A DNA stretch of 64,000 nucleotides from Oxalobacteraceae bacterium (lineage in GTDB: Bacteria; Pseudomonadota; Gammaproteobacteria; Burkholderiales; Burkholderiaceae_D): assembly GCA_947448025.1 (NCBI GenBank), contig CANFLV010000008.1:62001-126000 (forward strand). The letters run 5' to 3'. The notes below the pieces were generated by a model. The model made no database searches and was not told the origin of the DNA. It was given only the letters and a program-made list of their open reading frames with translations. Positions within the stretch are counted from its first letter, which is position 1, and each line of letters opens with the position of its first letter. The translations under genes were made by a program, and so were the position numbers. This document shows positions 42,742 to 52,557 of the stretch, one piece after another.

Positions 42742-43085
42742 CGAAGCAGGCCAGACAGTCGCTGGTGATCCGTCAAACGGTCACGGGAGGAAGGTCCGGA
42801 CTCCATAGAGCAGGGTGACGGTTAACGGCCGTCCGCCGAAACTCACAGGCGCAAGTTTGTGTATAAGGCGAGGAACAGGGCCACAGAGACGAGCGTATTC
42901 AGTTACGGTGAAACGCGGTAACCTCCACTCGGAGCAATTCCAAATAGGCACGCGTTGATGTTGCTCGCGGAGCGTGCGGGTAGGAAGCTTGAGCCGTGCA
43001 GTAATGCACGGCCTAGAGGAATGGCTGTCATAGCGCAAAGGTTCGCCGGCGCGCCGTAACAAAATCCGGCCTATCGGCCTGCTTC
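42742..43085 (+). ncRNA. rnpB: RNase P RNA (class A)
   Basis: About 344 nt, catalytic RNA that matures tRNA 5' ends. The ends pair as helix P1: GAAGCAGGCC (42742-42751) with GGCCTGCTTC (43076-43085). Internal conserved elements are in order: the GGAGGAAGGTCCGGACTCC region of P4/J3-4 (from 42786), the CAGGGTGACGG element, GGCGAGGAACAGGGCCACAGAGACG, GGTGAAACGCGGTAACCTCC, and near the 3' end TAGAGGAATGGCTGTC and ACAAAATCCGGCCTA. It stands between the divergent ThDP enzyme gene and the dcw operon. The exact ends are set from P1 pairing. Confidence 0.96.
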
Positions 43086-43410
43086 ACTTAATTCAATCCC
43101 AAGGCCGCTGCCTGCGCGGTGGCCTTGTCATCAATTTTCCCTCCCGCTTGAACTAAATGGCCTCTTGGCCAGCGCAGCCTTCCTTCGCCAACACCACAAG
43201 CAACAAGCAAAACCACTGCGCCCATTATTTTGCAGATACCCGCAAATAATTTTCCGACACCAAACCCATGTGAACAGCTGAAGTGCCACTTGCAATGTAA
43301 TCGCTAAGTGTCTAATTCAATGCAGTTTTCCATCGCAATGTCGCATGAATGAGTTGCGCTAAGTCATTGACTTCATTGGAAAAAACACGATTTCGACAAT
43401 CGAATATTAC
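43086..43410. other. non-coding spacer between rnpB and the mraZ promoter, with a probable rnpB terminator
   Basis: A GC hairpin, AAGGCCGC (43101-43108) with GCGGTGGCCTT (43116-43126, bulged), follows the RNA by 15 bases and is succeeded by a modest T-rich stretch, a plausible terminator. The remaining ~280 bases become steadily AT-richer. I see no open frame or further structure of note. Confidence 0.5.
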
Positions 43411-43439
43411 TTGACCGCAAATTGCACTTCCTCTAAAGT
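43411..43439 (+). promoter_or_regulatory. promoter of the dcw operon (PmraZ)
   Basis: TTGACC (43411-43416), a 17-bp spacer and TAAAGT (43434-43439) form a good sigma70 promoter. The expected start is near 43446, leaving a leader of about 97 nt before the mraZ GTG. The -10 overlaps the first MraZ-type repeat. Confidence 0.75.
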
Positions 43440-43485
43440 GGGCATTAGTGTGAAAAAGTGTATTTTTGTGGGTTTTTTGAAGTGA
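43435..43485 (+). promoter_or_regulatory. MraZ-box repeat array
   Basis: Four heptamers at exact 10-bp spacing with 3-bp gaps: AAAGTGG (43435), TTAGTGT (43445), AAAGTGT (43455) and TTTGTGG (43465). A fifth, looser copy, GAAGTGA, lies at 43479. This matches the AAAGTG[T/G]-N3 / TGGG-type direct repeats known to be bound by the MraZ ring in other bacteria. The array starts in the -10 and runs to about +25, as expected for autorepression. Confidence 0.85.
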
Positions 43486-43542
43486 AAAAACCTTGGCTTT
43501 TTTACAATTGTTCGCATCAATTCATCATCAAAAAGGCACAAG

Positions 43543-43971
43543 GTGTTTCAAGGCGCTTCTTCACTCAACCTCGATGCAAAAGGGCGGATGTCCATCCCCG
43601 CCCGGCATCGTGACGCGCTGATCGTTCAGTGCGAAGGTCGCGTGACGCTCACGAAGCACCCGCATGGTTGCCTGCTGTTCTTTCCGCGTCCTGTCTGGGA
43701 AACCCATCGTGAGCAAATTGCCGCCTGGCCGATGTCGGCGCGCGCATGGCAGCGTATTTTCCTGGGTAATGCTGTCGATGTTGAGCTCGATGGTGCCGGA
43801 CGCATCCTGGTCGCGCCGGAATTGCGCGCAGCAGCAGGTTTGTCAAAAGAAGTGATGTTGCTCGGTATGGGCAGTCATTTCGAAATCTGGGATGCGGCCA
43901 AGCTGGCCGAAAACGAGTCGCAGGCGGTTGAAAGCGGCATGCCTGATGTATTGAACAATTTTTCTTTCTGA
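43543..43971 (+). CDS. mraZ: transcriptional regulator MraZ
   Basis: A 142-residue protein with two SpoVT/AbrB-like swapped-hairpin domains, each with the family's DxGR-type motif ([14 protein letters not shown] near residues 10-23 and [14 protein letters not shown] near 86-99). It assembles into a ring that binds repeats in its own promoter and represses the dcw operon. The start codon is GTG at 43543, behind AAAAGGCACAAGG. First gene of the operon, 6 bp before rsmH. Confidence 0.97.
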   Translation: MFQGASSLNLDAKGRMSIPARHRDALIVQCEGRVTLTKHPHGCLLFFPRPVWETHREQIAAWPMSARAWQRIFLGNAVDVELDGAGRILVAPELRAAAGLSKEVMLLGMGSHFEIWDAAKLAENESQAVESGMPDVLNNFSF

Positions 43972-43977
43972 GCAGTG

Positions 43978-44949
43978 ATGACTTTAGACGTAGTGGCCGA
44001 ATTCCAGCACCGTACCGTGCTGCTGGACGAAGCGATCGAAGCGCTGGCGCTCGATGGTGTGCGTGCTGACGGCGTGTATGTCGACGGCACCTTCGGTCGC
44101 GGCGGGCATAGCCGCAAACTGCTGGAGCAGCTCGGACCGAACGGTCGGCTGATCGCGTTTGACAAGGATTTGACGGCGATCGCGAATGCACAAACGATCA
44201 CAGATCCGCGCTTTGAAATCGTGCATGAAAGTTTTGCAACCCTGGGCGCCACGTTGGCAGCGCGCGGCATCACCCAGGTCGATGGCGTGCTGCTGGACTT
44301 GGGCATCTCATCACCACAGGTCGACGATGCCTCGCGCGGATTCAGCTTCCGTGCCGACGGTCCGCTCGACATGCGCATGGACACGACCCGCGGCCTGTCG
44401 GCAGCGGAATGGCTGGCCACAGAAACCGCAGAAATACTCGAGAAAGTGATAAGGAATTATGGGGAAGAACGGTTTGCTTTTCAGATTGCAAAGGCGATTG
44501 TTGCTCGCCGGGCAGTCGAGCCAATTTCAAGCACACGACAGCTTGCCGCGATCGTGGCATCCACAGTCAAAACCCGCGAAAAAGGCAAGGACCCGGCCAC
44601 TCGTACCTTTCAGGCTATCCGGATTTTCATCAATCAGGAGCTTGAAGAACTCGAAGTGACGCTGGCGCAGGCTTACGCACATCTGGCGCCGCAGGGCAGG
44701 CTCGTGGTGATCAGTTTTCATTCGCTGGAAGATCGCATGGTCAAACAGTTCATGGCGTCCAAGGCGAATGTGCCGCAGCCGGACCGCCGCCTGCCGATAC
44801 GCGCCGTCGATTTGCCGCAAGCTGAAATGAAACTACTGCTCAAGATGAAACCCTCCGACGCTGAAATCACCGCCAATCCGCGCTCCCGTTCTGCGGTCAT
44901 GCGCGTGGCTGCGCGTCTGCCGGCACCTGCGTCCCAAGGTGGCATATGA
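43978..44949 (+). CDS. rsmH: 16S rRNA (cytosine(1402)-N4)-methyltransferase RsmH
   Basis: A 323-residue SAM-dependent methyltransferase (formerly MraW) modifying C1402 in the ribosomal P site. It begins [16 protein letters not shown], then the SAM-binding [32 protein letters not shown] and [22 protein letters not shown] one codon earlier is also possible. Its TGA overlaps the ftsL ATG (ATGA). Confidence 0.97.
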   Translation: MTLDVVAEFQHRTVLLDEAIEALALDGVRADGVYVDGTFGRGGHSRKLLEQLGPNGRLIAFDKDLTAIANAQTITDPRFEIVHESFATLGATLAARGITQVDGVLLDLGISSPQVDDASRGFSFRADGPLDMRMDTTRGLSAAEWLATETAEILEKVIRNYGEERFAFQIAKAIVARRAVEPISSTRQLAAIVASTVKTREKGKDPATRTFQAIRIFINQELEELEVTLAQAYAHLAPQGRLVVISFHSLEDRMVKQFMASKANVPQPDRRLPIRAVDLPQAEMKLLLKMKPSDAEITANPRSRSAVMRVAARLPAPASQGGI

Positions 44950-45218
44950 GCGGGCGTATCAATTTTGTCTTCACCGTCATCCTCATGGCCTGCGCCTTGT
45001 CGCTCGTGAACGCGCAAGCCCAGGCGCGTCGATTGTTCATCGAACTCGAGCGCGCCCAATCTGCAGCGCGCCACCTTGACGTGGAATGGGCCCAGCTGCA
45101 GCTCGACCAGTCGACCCTGGGCAAACATGCACGTATCGAAGAGAATGCCCGGCGCGACCTGAAAATGGTGCCGCTGACAGCAAACCGTACGCAATACCTG
45201 TCCGAAGGGGGCAAATAA
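44946..45218 (+). CDS. ftsL: cell division protein FtsL
   Basis: A 90-residue bitopic membrane protein with an N-terminal transmembrane helix ([19 protein letters not shown]) and a periplasmic coiled coil ([19 protein letters not shown]). Together with FtsB and FtsQ it activates FtsWI septal synthesis. Recognised mainly by size, topology and position between rsmH and ftsI; it overlaps rsmH by 4 bp and its TAA shares a base with the ftsI ATG. Confidence 0.93.
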   Translation: MSGRINFVFTVILMACALSLVNAQAQARRLFIELERAQSAARHLDVEWAQLQLDQSTLGKHARIEENARRDLKMVPLTANRTQYLSEGGK

Positions 45219-46972
45219 TGCGCGGCGGAACACGTACAGCGGCGGCGCGCGGCATGCAGTTTTCGTCCAGTCCTGTGCTTGACGTCAAATTGCCAGTCTG
45301 GCGTTCGCGCCTCGTGCTGTTTTGCCTGTTTGTCGCCTTTGCTGCACTGATCATTCGTGCGCTCTGGCTGCAGGGCATGTCGACCGAATTCCTGCAAAAG
45401 CAGGGCGCTTCGCGTTATGCACGCACGCTCGAATTGCCAGCGACACGCGGCAAGATCACCGACCGCAATGGCCAGGTGCTCGCCTCGTCCGTGCCGGTCA
45501 AGGCGGTCTGGGCGATTCCGGAAGATGTGCTCGAAGCCACGCCGGAAAAACTGCGCGAACTCGCGCAATTGCTCGAAATGAGCGAAGCGGATCTGCGCAA
45601 GAAGCTCGACTCCGATCGCGGCTTCGTCTACCTCAAGCGACAGGTTGAACAGGAAACCTCCGACAAGATCATCAAGCTCGGCATCTCCGGCATCGAAACG
45701 CGCAAGGAATACAAACGCTTCTATCCGCTCGGCGACGTCATGGCGCACGTGGTCGGCTTCACGAACGTTGAGGATGCGGGTCAGGAAGGCATTGAACTCG
45801 CCTCGCAAAAAGAACTCGCCGGCGTCACAGGCAGCCGCCGCGTGATCAAGGATCGCCTCGGCCGCATCGTCGAGGATATCGAAGCCGTGCGCGAGCCGCA
45901 TGACGGGCGCGACCTGACCCTGTCCATTGACAGCAAGATCCAGTACATCGCCCATTCCCAGCTCGTCGAAGCCATGGAAAAACACAAGGCCAAGGCCGGC
46001 GGCGTGGTCGTGCTTGATGTTCGTACCGGCGAAGTGCTCGCGCTGGCGAATCTGCCGACTTATAACCCGAACGACCGTCACGGCCTGACGGGTGCGCAAT
46101 TGCGTAACCGAGTACTGACCGACACCTTCGAGCCGGGCTCGACGCTCAAGCCATTTACCGTCGGCCTCGCGCTGGAAACCAAGCACGTCACGCCACAGAC
46201 CGTATTTCAGACAGCTGGTCGAATGACGATCGGCACAGCCACCATCGGCGACGCGCACGGTCATGGTCAGCTGACGGTCGCGCAGATTATCGAAAAGTCG
46301 TCCAATATCGGCACCGCGAAAATCGCGCTGCAATTGCAGCCGCAGGAAATGTGGGACATGTTCACCACCGTCGGCTTCGGTACGCAGCCGAAATTCGGCT
46401 TTCCCGGTGCCGTTGCAGGGCGTTTGCGGCCGTATAAATCATGGCGCCCGATCGAGCAGGCGACGATGAGTTATGGTCATGGTATTTCCGTATCCTTGAT
46501 CCAGCTGGCGCGCGCCTACATGGTCTATGCCCGCGATGGCGACATCATTCCCCTGTCATTCCAGCGTCTCGACCAGCCGCCGGTCGGCCAGCGCGTCGTC
46601 AGCGAAAAGACCGCGCGTGAAATGCGCGCCATGCTGGAAATGGTCACCAGCCCGACCGGTACTGCACCGAAGGCGCAGGTGCCGAGTTACCGCGTGGCCG
46701 GTAAGACCGGTACGGCGCACAAGGTCGAGCACGGCAAATACGTCAATAAATACGTCGCGTCTTTCGTCGGTTTTGCACCTGCCTCGAATCCTCGCATTAT
46801 CATCGCGGTGATGGTCGATGAGCCGACCAATGGCATGCATTACGGCGGCGATGTCGCCGCGCCGATTTTTTCGACGGTCGCAGCGAACGCCTTGCGTTCA
46901 ATGAACGTGGCACCGGATTCATCGATCACGAACATCATCATCCCGACCGACGGCGTCAAGGAGAGCATGTGA
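45218..46972 (+). CDS. ftsI: septal peptidoglycan transpeptidase FtsI (PBP3)
   Basis: A 584-residue class B penicillin-binding protein that cross-links septal peptidoglycan. After a short cytoplasmic tail there is one membrane anchor (LVLFCLFVAFAALIIRALWL), a pedestal domain beginning ATRGKITDRNG, and the transpeptidase with motifs STLK (in FEPGSTLKPF), SSN (EKSSNIGTAK) and KTGTA (VAGKTGTAHK). The ATG at 45218 overlaps the ftsL stop (TAATG). A longer upstream frame is only the alternative frame of ftsL. Confidence 0.97.
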   Translation: MRGGTRTAAARGMQFSSSPVLDVKLPVWRSRLVLFCLFVAFAALIIRALWLQGMSTEFLQKQGASRYARTLELPATRGKITDRNGQVLASSVPVKAVWAIPEDVLEATPEKLRELAQLLEMSEADLRKKLDSDRGFVYLKRQVEQETSDKIIKLGISGIETRKEYKRFYPLGDVMAHVVGFTNVEDAGQEGIELASQKELAGVTGSRRVIKDRLGRIVEDIEAVREPHDGRDLTLSIDSKIQYIAHSQLVEAMEKHKAKAGGVVVLDVRTGEVLALANLPTYNPNDRHGLTGAQLRNRVLTDTFEPGSTLKPFTVGLALETKHVTPQTVFQTAGRMTIGTATIGDAHGHGQLTVAQIIEKSSNIGTAKIALQLQPQEMWDMFTTVGFGTQPKFGFPGAVAGRLRPYKSWRPIEQATMSYGHGISVSLIQLARAYMVYARDGDIIPLSFQRLDQPPVGQRVVSEKTAREMRAMLEMVTSPTGTAPKAQVPSYRVAGKTGTAHKVEHGKYVNKYVASFVGFAPASNPRIIIAVMVDEPTNGMHYGGDVAAPIFSTVAANALRSMNVAPDSSITNIIIPTDGVKESM

Positions 46973-48492
46973 TGATGCGCGATAAACTGGCCGACATCAT
47001 CGCCTGGCTGCAAGCCAACGCCACCGGAACGCAGCTGACATCAGACTCGCGCACGCTGGCTGCCGGGGAGGTCTTTGTCGCCTGTCCGGGTGCGGGCAAT
47101 GATGGCCGGCGCTACATCGCCGACGCGATTGAAAAGCAGGCTCGCGCCGTCATTTATGAAGCTGAGGGTTTCAGCTGGGACGCGTCCTGGGATGTGCCGC
47201 ATCTTGCCGTGACTGGCTTGAAAGAACTCGCTGGTCCAGTCGCCCATGCTTACTATGCCCAGCCAGATCAATCCATGTTCACCGTGGCCGTCACTGGCAC
47301 GAATGGCAAGACTTCCTGCACCCAATGGCTGGGCCATGCCCTATCGCGCCTGGGAAGCGTGACCGCAGTCGTCGGCACGCTCGGTGTGGGCGTTTTCCGC
47401 AAGGGTGAGCATGCGGGATTTAGCAGCACCGGCTACACCACGCCAGACGCAACGCTGCTGCAGCGTGAGCTGGCGCGACTGCGTGACGCGGGCGTAAAGG
47501 CGATGGCCATTGAAGCTTCATCGATCGGCCTCGAGCAGCAGCGCATGCGCGGCATGCATGTCGACGTCGCGCTGTTTACCAACCTGACGCGCGACCATCT
47601 CGATTATCACCACGACATGGACGCCTATGAAGCGGCCAAGACCATCCTGTTTGACTGGCCCGGCTTGCGTCGTGCGGTCATCAATCTCGACGATCCTGCC
47701 GGCCTGCGTCTGCTCGAACGTCTGCGCACGCAGGCGCCAAATGTGGCCGTCACCGCTTATTCGATCAAGGGCGCGACGTTCGACGGCATGCCTGTATTGA
47801 ATGCGCGCGATGTGCGCACCAGCCATGCCGGCACGGTCTTTCATCTCGATGCGCCGGCCGGTTCGGTCAATGTCAAAACGCGCCTGATCGGTGACTTCAA
47901 TGTCAGCAATGTGCTGGGCGTGATCGCTGTCTTGCTGGCCAGGGGTGAGAGCTTGCGCGACGCGGTCGCGGCCGTCGAAGCGCTCCATTCCGTCCCCGGA
48001 CGCATGCAGCAACTCGGTGGGCAGGAAGCGCCGCTGGTCGTGATCGATTATGCCCACACGCCCGATGCCCTCGAAAAGACCCTCGCCACCTTGCGTAAGG
48101 TGGCACAGGATCGCGGCGGCAAATTGTGGTGCGTGTTCGGCTGCGGCGGTGACCGCGATCCGGGCAAGCGCGCGCAAATGGGCGCGATTTCGCAGGCGGC
48201 CGACCACGTCGTCGTCACCAGCGATAATCCGCGCAGCGAAGACATCGCCGGCATCATTGCGCAAATCGTCGCCGGCATGGATGCCACTAAAGCACCGCAT
48301 GTCGCGCTCGAAGACCGCGCCGGCGCCATCCTCTGGGCAGTGCGTCATGCGGCACGCGCCGATGTCGTCTTGTTGGCCGGCAAAGGCCACGAGACGCATC
48401 AGGAAATCAAGGGCAAAAAATTACCGTTTCAAGATGCTGAACATGCAGCCATTGCGCTGGCGACCCGAGTGTCAACGAAGGGAGGGCATTGA
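46972..48492 (+). CDS. murE: UDP-MurNAc-L-Ala-D-Glu--meso-diaminopimelate ligase MurE
   Basis: A 506-residue Mur ligase adding the third stem residue. It shows the ATP-binding GTNGKTSCTQWLGHAL, the carbamylated-lysine region AMAIEASSIGLEQQRM, the nucleotide-binding FTNLTRDHLDYH, and GCGGDRDPGKR followed by TSDNPRSED. The DNPR motif indicates meso-diaminopimelate rather than lysine specificity. Start chosen at the ATG overlapping the ftsI TGA (TGATG), eight bases after AAGGAG; an in-frame GTG three bases earlier is the alternative. Confidence 0.96.
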   Translation: MMRDKLADIIAWLQANATGTQLTSDSRTLAAGEVFVACPGAGNDGRRYIADAIEKQARAVIYEAEGFSWDASWDVPHLAVTGLKELAGPVAHAYYAQPDQSMFTVAVTGTNGKTSCTQWLGHALSRLGSVTAVVGTLGVGVFRKGEHAGFSSTGYTTPDATLLQRELARLRDAGVKAMAIEASSIGLEQQRMRGMHVDVALFTNLTRDHLDYHHDMDAYEAAKTILFDWPGLRRAVINLDDPAGLRLLERLRTQAPNVAVTAYSIKGATFDGMPVLNARDVRTSHAGTVFHLDAPAGSVNVKTRLIGDFNVSNVLGVIAVLLARGESLRDAVAAVEALHSVPGRMQQLGGQEAPLVVIDYAHTPDALEKTLATLRKVAQDRGGKLWCVFGCGGDRDPGKRAQMGAISQAADHVVVTSDNPRSEDIAGIIAQIVAGMDATKAPHVALEDRAGAILWAVRHAARADVVLLAGKGHETHQEIKGKKLPFQDAEHAAIALATRVSTKGGH

Positions 48493-49865
48493 TGCAATCC
48501 TCTTTATTTGAACTCGCGCCGTGGCTCAAGGACGCCATGGTCAGCGGCGCAGCCGGCTTCGATGGCGTCTCCACAGACAGTCGCGCCGTCATGCCCGGCA
48601 ATCTCTTCGTTGCCTTGCGCGGCGAGCATTTCGATGCGCATGATTTTATTGACGAGGTCGTCACGCGCGGCGCCGTCGCTGTGGTCGTCGAACAATTACC
48701 GGCTAGCGCCGTGCCAGCCTTGGTCGTACCCGATACGCGCATCGCCCTTGGCGAGATCGCGCGATTCTGGCGTGATCGTTTCACCATGCCCGTCATTGGC
48801 GTCACCGGCAGCAATGGCAAGACCACGGTCAAGGAAATGATCGCCGCGATTCTGACCGCGGCCTTTGGTGAGAACACGATCGCCACCCGTGGCAATCTGA
48901 ATAACGATATCGGTGTGCCCTTGACGGTCTTGCGCCTCAATGAGGTCTGCCGCGCGGCTGTGATCGAGCTCGGTATGAACCATCCCGGCGAGATCGCCGT
49001 GCTGGCACAAATCGCCCAGCCAACTGTCGCGCTGGTCAACAATGCGCAGCGCGAGCATCAGGAATTCATGGCCAGCGTCGCCGCCGTGGCCGCTGAAAAT
49101 GGCGCCGTGCTGAGCGCGCTGGCGGATGATGGCATTGCCGTGTTTCCAGCCGATGAAGAATTCACGCCGCTGTGGCGTAGTCTGAGCGGATCGCGCAAGA
49201 CACTGACCTTCGGCTTTTCCAATGATGCCGACGTCAGCTGCAGCCATGCCCCGAATGCGTTTGGCAGTGAACTTCAGGTCAGCGCCGCTGCTGAAAAATT
49301 CAGCATCAGCCTGGCGGCTGCCGGCGTCCACAATGTGCGCAATGCGCTCGCTGCGATTGCCTGCACGCTGGCCATCGGTATCGACATCGAAGCGATCCGT
49401 CGTGGCCTGCAGGCATTCGCGCCGGTCAGTGGCCGCCTACAACGCAAGACCGCGCGCATCGGTGCCTGTGTGATCGACGATACCTACAATGCCAATCCGG
49501 ATTCAGTGCGCGCCGCCATCGATGTGCTACAGCAGGCGTCCACGCCGCGCGTGCTGGTGCTGGGCGATATGGGCGAAGTCGGCGCGGATGGTCCTGCCTA
49601 TCACCGCGAGATCGGCGCTTATGCGCATGCCAGCGGCATTGAACATTTATTCACGCTGGGTACCTTGGCCGCCGATGCCAGTGCGGCCTTTGGCGATTCA
49701 GCGCGGCATTTCGACGCGCTGCAGGATTTGCTGCAAGCCCTTGATGAACTGCTCACGCCGCAAGCCACCGTGCTGATCAAGGGTTCGCGCTTCATGAAGA
49801 TGGAGCGCGTGGTGCGCCACTTAATACAAGAACATTCGCAAGACAATTCACAGGAAATACATTAA
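48492..49865 (+). CDS. murF: UDP-MurNAc-tripeptide--D-alanyl-D-alanine ligase MurF
   Basis: A 457-residue Mur ligase adding D-Ala-D-Ala to the nucleotide precursor. It has the ATP-binding GVTGSNGKTTVKEM, then ELGMNHPGEIAVLA, NAQREHQEFM and the C-terminal DDTYNANPDSVRAA signature specific to MurF. The ATG overlaps the murE stop (TGATG). The mraY ATG follows its TAA directly. Confidence 0.97.
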   Translation: MQSSLFELAPWLKDAMVSGAAGFDGVSTDSRAVMPGNLFVALRGEHFDAHDFIDEVVTRGAVAVVVEQLPASAVPALVVPDTRIALGEIARFWRDRFTMPVIGVTGSNGKTTVKEMIAAILTAAFGENTIATRGNLNNDIGVPLTVLRLNEVCRAAVIELGMNHPGEIAVLAQIAQPTVALVNNAQREHQEFMASVAAVAAENGAVLSALADDGIAVFPADEEFTPLWRSLSGSRKTLTFGFSNDADVSCSHAPNAFGSELQVSAAAEKFSISLAAAGVHNVRNALAAIACTLAIGIDIEAIRRGLQAFAPVSGRLQRKTARIGACVIDDTYNANPDSVRAAIDVLQQASTPRVLVLGDMGEVGADGPAYHREIGAYAHASGIEHLFTLGTLAADASAAFGDSARHFDALQDLLQALDELLTPQATVLIKGSRFMKMERVVRHLIQEHSQDNSQEIH

Positions 49866-51035
49866 ATGTTGCTCTGGTTAGCCCAATATCTCAAAGACGA
49901 CTACGGTTGGATGCGGGTATTCACGTTCATTACTTTCCGCGCCGTGTTCGCGACGCTGACCGCGCTGGCAATCGGCCTGTTGGCCGGTCCCGCTGTGATC
50001 CGCATGCTCACGCGTCTGAAAGTCGGGCAGGCAGTGCGTCAGGATGGACCGCAAACGCATCTCATCAAAGGCGGTACGCCTACCATGGGTGGCTTGCTGA
50101 TCCTGATTTCCATCGCGATTTCGGCCTTGCTGTGGGGTGACTGGAGTAATCGCTTCATCTGGGTCGTGCTGGTCGTGACCCTGGGCTATGGCGCAGTCGG
50201 CTGGGTCGATGATTACCGCAAGGTCGTCTACAAGGACCCTGAAGGCATGCGCTCGCGTGAGAAATTCTTCTGGCAGTCCTTGATCGGTATCGTCGCGGCT
50301 TGCTATCTGGCCTTCTCGGTGTCGGCACCGTCCACCAGCGGTGTCTGGCAATTGTTTTCAGCTTGGGTGCAGTCCGGCTTCAGCATGGATTTACCACCAA
50401 AAGCAGATTTGCTCGTACCGTTCTTCAAGAGCGTCACCTATCCGCTGGGCGTATGGGGTTTTATCGTCCTGACGTATCTGGTCATTGTCGGCACCAGCAA
50501 TGCCGTCAATTTCACCGATGGCCTCGATGGTCTGGCGATCATGCCGATCGTAATGGTGGGCAGCGCCCTTGGTCTGTTCGCATACCTGACTGGCAGTGTG
50601 ACCTATGCAAAATACCTGTTGATTCCGCACATCCCGGGCGCTGGTGAACTCTTGATTTTCTGCGGCGCGATGGCTGGAGCGGGGCTGGCCTTCCTGTGGT
50701 TTAACGCGCATCCGGCACAAGTCTTCATGGGTGACGCCGGTGCGCTCGCGCTCGGTGGCGCGCTCGGCACCATCGCTGTGATCGTGCGTCAGGAAATCGT
50801 GTTGTTCATCATGGGTGGCATTTTCGTCGCTGAGACGCTGTCCGTAATGATGCAGGTCACCTGGTTCAAGTACACGAAAAAGCGCTACGGCACTGGCCGG
50901 CGTATTTTCCTGATGGCGCCGCTGCACCACCATTTCGAACAAAAAGGCTGGAAAGAAACGCAGGTCGTGGTTCGCTTCTGGATCATTACCATGATGCTCG
51001 TATTATTTGGTCTGTCATCCCTGAAGCTACGGTAA
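49866..51035 (+). CDS. mraY: phospho-N-acetylmuramoyl-pentapeptide-transferase MraY
   Basis: A 389-residue inner-membrane enzyme with ten predicted helices, transferring phospho-MurNAc-pentapeptide to undecaprenyl phosphate to make lipid I. Signatures include [21 protein letters not shown], the catalytic-site [26 protein letters not shown] and the APLHHHFE loop near the C terminus. It abuts murF without a gap. Confidence 0.98.
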   Translation: MLLWLAQYLKDDYGWMRVFTFITFRAVFATLTALAIGLLAGPAVIRMLTRLKVGQAVRQDGPQTHLIKGGTPTMGGLLILISIAISALLWGDWSNRFIWVVLVVTLGYGAVGWVDDYRKVVYKDPEGMRSREKFFWQSLIGIVAACYLAFSVSAPSTSGVWQLFSAWVQSGFSMDLPPKADLLVPFFKSVTYPLGVWGFIVLTYLVIVGTSNAVNFTDGLDGLAIMPIVMVGSALGLFAYLTGSVTYAKYLLIPHIPGAGELLIFCGAMAGAGLAFLWFNAHPAQVFMGDAGALALGGALGTIAVIVRQEIVLFIMGGIFVAETLSVMMQVTWFKYTKKRYGTGRRIFLMAPLHHHFEQKGWKETQVVVRFWIITMMLVLFGLSSLKLR

Positions 51036-51042
51036 TTACGCA

Positions 51043-52557
51043 ATGTCGCTCATGAACTATCAAGGCAAACATGTTCTGGTCCTCGGGCTCGGTGAATCCG
51101 GCCTGGCGATGGTGCACTGGCTCGCGCGCTGCGGCGCGCGCCTGCGCGTGGCGGACACGCGCGTCGTGCCGCCGGGACTGGATGCCTTGAAGGTCGCCTT
51201 GCCGGATGTGGAATTCATCGGCGGCGAATTTGCCGCGAGCCTGCTCGACGGTATCGACCTCGTCGCCGTCAGCCCGGGCTTGGCGCCGGCGCGTGAACTC
51301 GCCGCGATCATGCCGGTCGCCGAGGAACAAAATATCCCCGTCTGGGGCGAGATCGAACTTTTCGCGCAGGCGCTCAAGGCGCTGAAAGAAGAGCGCGGCT
51401 ATGCGCCAAAAGTCATCGCCATCACTGGCACAAACGGCAAGACCACCGTCACCAGCCTGACCGGATTGCTGTGCCAGCGCGCCGGTCTCAGCGTGCAGGT
51501 CGCCGGCAATATCAGCCCTGCTGCGCTCGATGTCTTGAGCGCGATGCTGGATGCGGACAGCCTGCCGCAAGTCTGGGTGCTTGAGCTGTCGAGCTTCCAG
51601 CTGCATACGACATTCAGTCTGGAAGCCGATGTCGCGACTGTTTTAAACCTCACTGAAGATCATCTCGACTGGCATGGCGACATGGCCGCTTACGCTGCGG
51701 ACAAGGCGCGCATCTTTGGCGCGAATACGATCCATGTGCTCAATCGCGATGATGCCGGTGTGATGCAGATGGCTTCCGCTTTGGCGACCGTCGTCAGCTT
51801 CGGCGCGGATGAGCCGGAACTTGCGAATTGCTTCGGCCTGCTCGATGAAAACGGCATGCTGTGGCTGGCGCAGTCGCTTGCGCTCGAAGAAGAGCAGCAG
51901 AAAAAACGCCGCAGTAAAAAAGGCGCGGTCGAATTGCCGGAAGTCGCGATCACGCGCCTGATGCCGGCCGACGCCCTGAAAATCCGCGGTCGCCACAACG
52001 CGCTCAATGCCTTGGCCGCGCTGGCCTTGTGCCGCGCTATTGGCTTGCCACTGGCGCCGTTGCTGCATGGCTTGCGCGAGTACCATGGCGAACCGCATCG
52101 CGTCGAGTTGGTCAATACTATCGATGAAGTTGAATATTACGACGACAGCAAAGGCACGAATGTCGGCGCCACAGTCGCCGCACTGACTGGTCTTGGTCCT
52201 CAGAATAATGAGGCCAGCGCCAAACACCTGCTGCTGATCGCTGGCGGTGACGGCAAGGGCCAGGACTTCACGCCCCTGGCCGACCCGGTTGCAAAATATG
52301 TGCGCGCCGTATTTTTGATCGGCCGCGATGCCGACGCCATCCGCAATGCATTGGCGCAAACGGGAGCGGAACTGGTCGCCTGCGCGACCTTGGCGCTCGC
52401 AGTGCAAGAGGCCAGTTCGCGCGCCGTCAGCGGCGACTTCGTATTGCTGTCGCCTGCCTGCGCCAGCCTCGACATGTTCAAAAATTATGTCCATCGCGCC
52501 GAAGTGTTCATCGACGCAGTTACCGAAATTGCGCTTGCGCGCGGGGTGATCGCATGA
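51043..52557 (+). CDS. murD: UDP-N-acetylmuramoylalanine--D-glutamate ligase MurD
   Basis: A 504-residue Mur ligase adding D-Glu. It has the UDP-binding N-terminal [20 protein letters not shown], the P-loop [15 protein letters not shown], the [11 protein letters not shown] segment, [24 protein letters not shown] and [17 protein letters not shown]. It is longer than the ~440-residue E. coli enzyme. Part of the excess is a charged insertion in the central domain ([13 protein letters not shown], around residues 285-297). It overlaps ftsW by ATGA. Confidence 0.96.
   Translation: MSLMNYQGKHVLVLGLGESGLAMVHWLARCGARLRVADTRVVPPGLDALKVALPDVEFIGGEFAASLLDGIDLVAVSPGLAPARELAAIMPVAEEQNIPVWGEIELFAQALKALKEERGYAPKVIAITGTNGKTTVTSLTGLLCQRAGLSVQVAGNISPAALDVLSAMLDADSLPQVWVLELSSFQLHTTFSLEADVATVLNLTEDHLDWHGDMAAYAADKARIFGANTIHVLNRDDAGVMQMASALATVVSFGADEPELANCFGLLDENGMLWLAQSLALEEEQQKKRRSKKGAVELPEVAITRLMPADALKIRGRHNALNALAALALCRAIGLPLAPLLHGLREYHGEPHRVELVNTIDEVEYYDDSKGTNVGATVAALTGLGPQNNEASAKHLLLIAGGDGKGQDFTPLADPVAKYVRAVFLIGRDADAIRNALAQTGAELVACATLALAVQEASSRAVSGDFVLLSPACASLDMFKNYVHRAEVFIDAVTEIALARGVIA

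Noticed and set aside
44897..46333. 478-codon open frame antisense to ftsL-ftsI
   Set aside because: Opposes two essential, well-recognised genes and has no family features.
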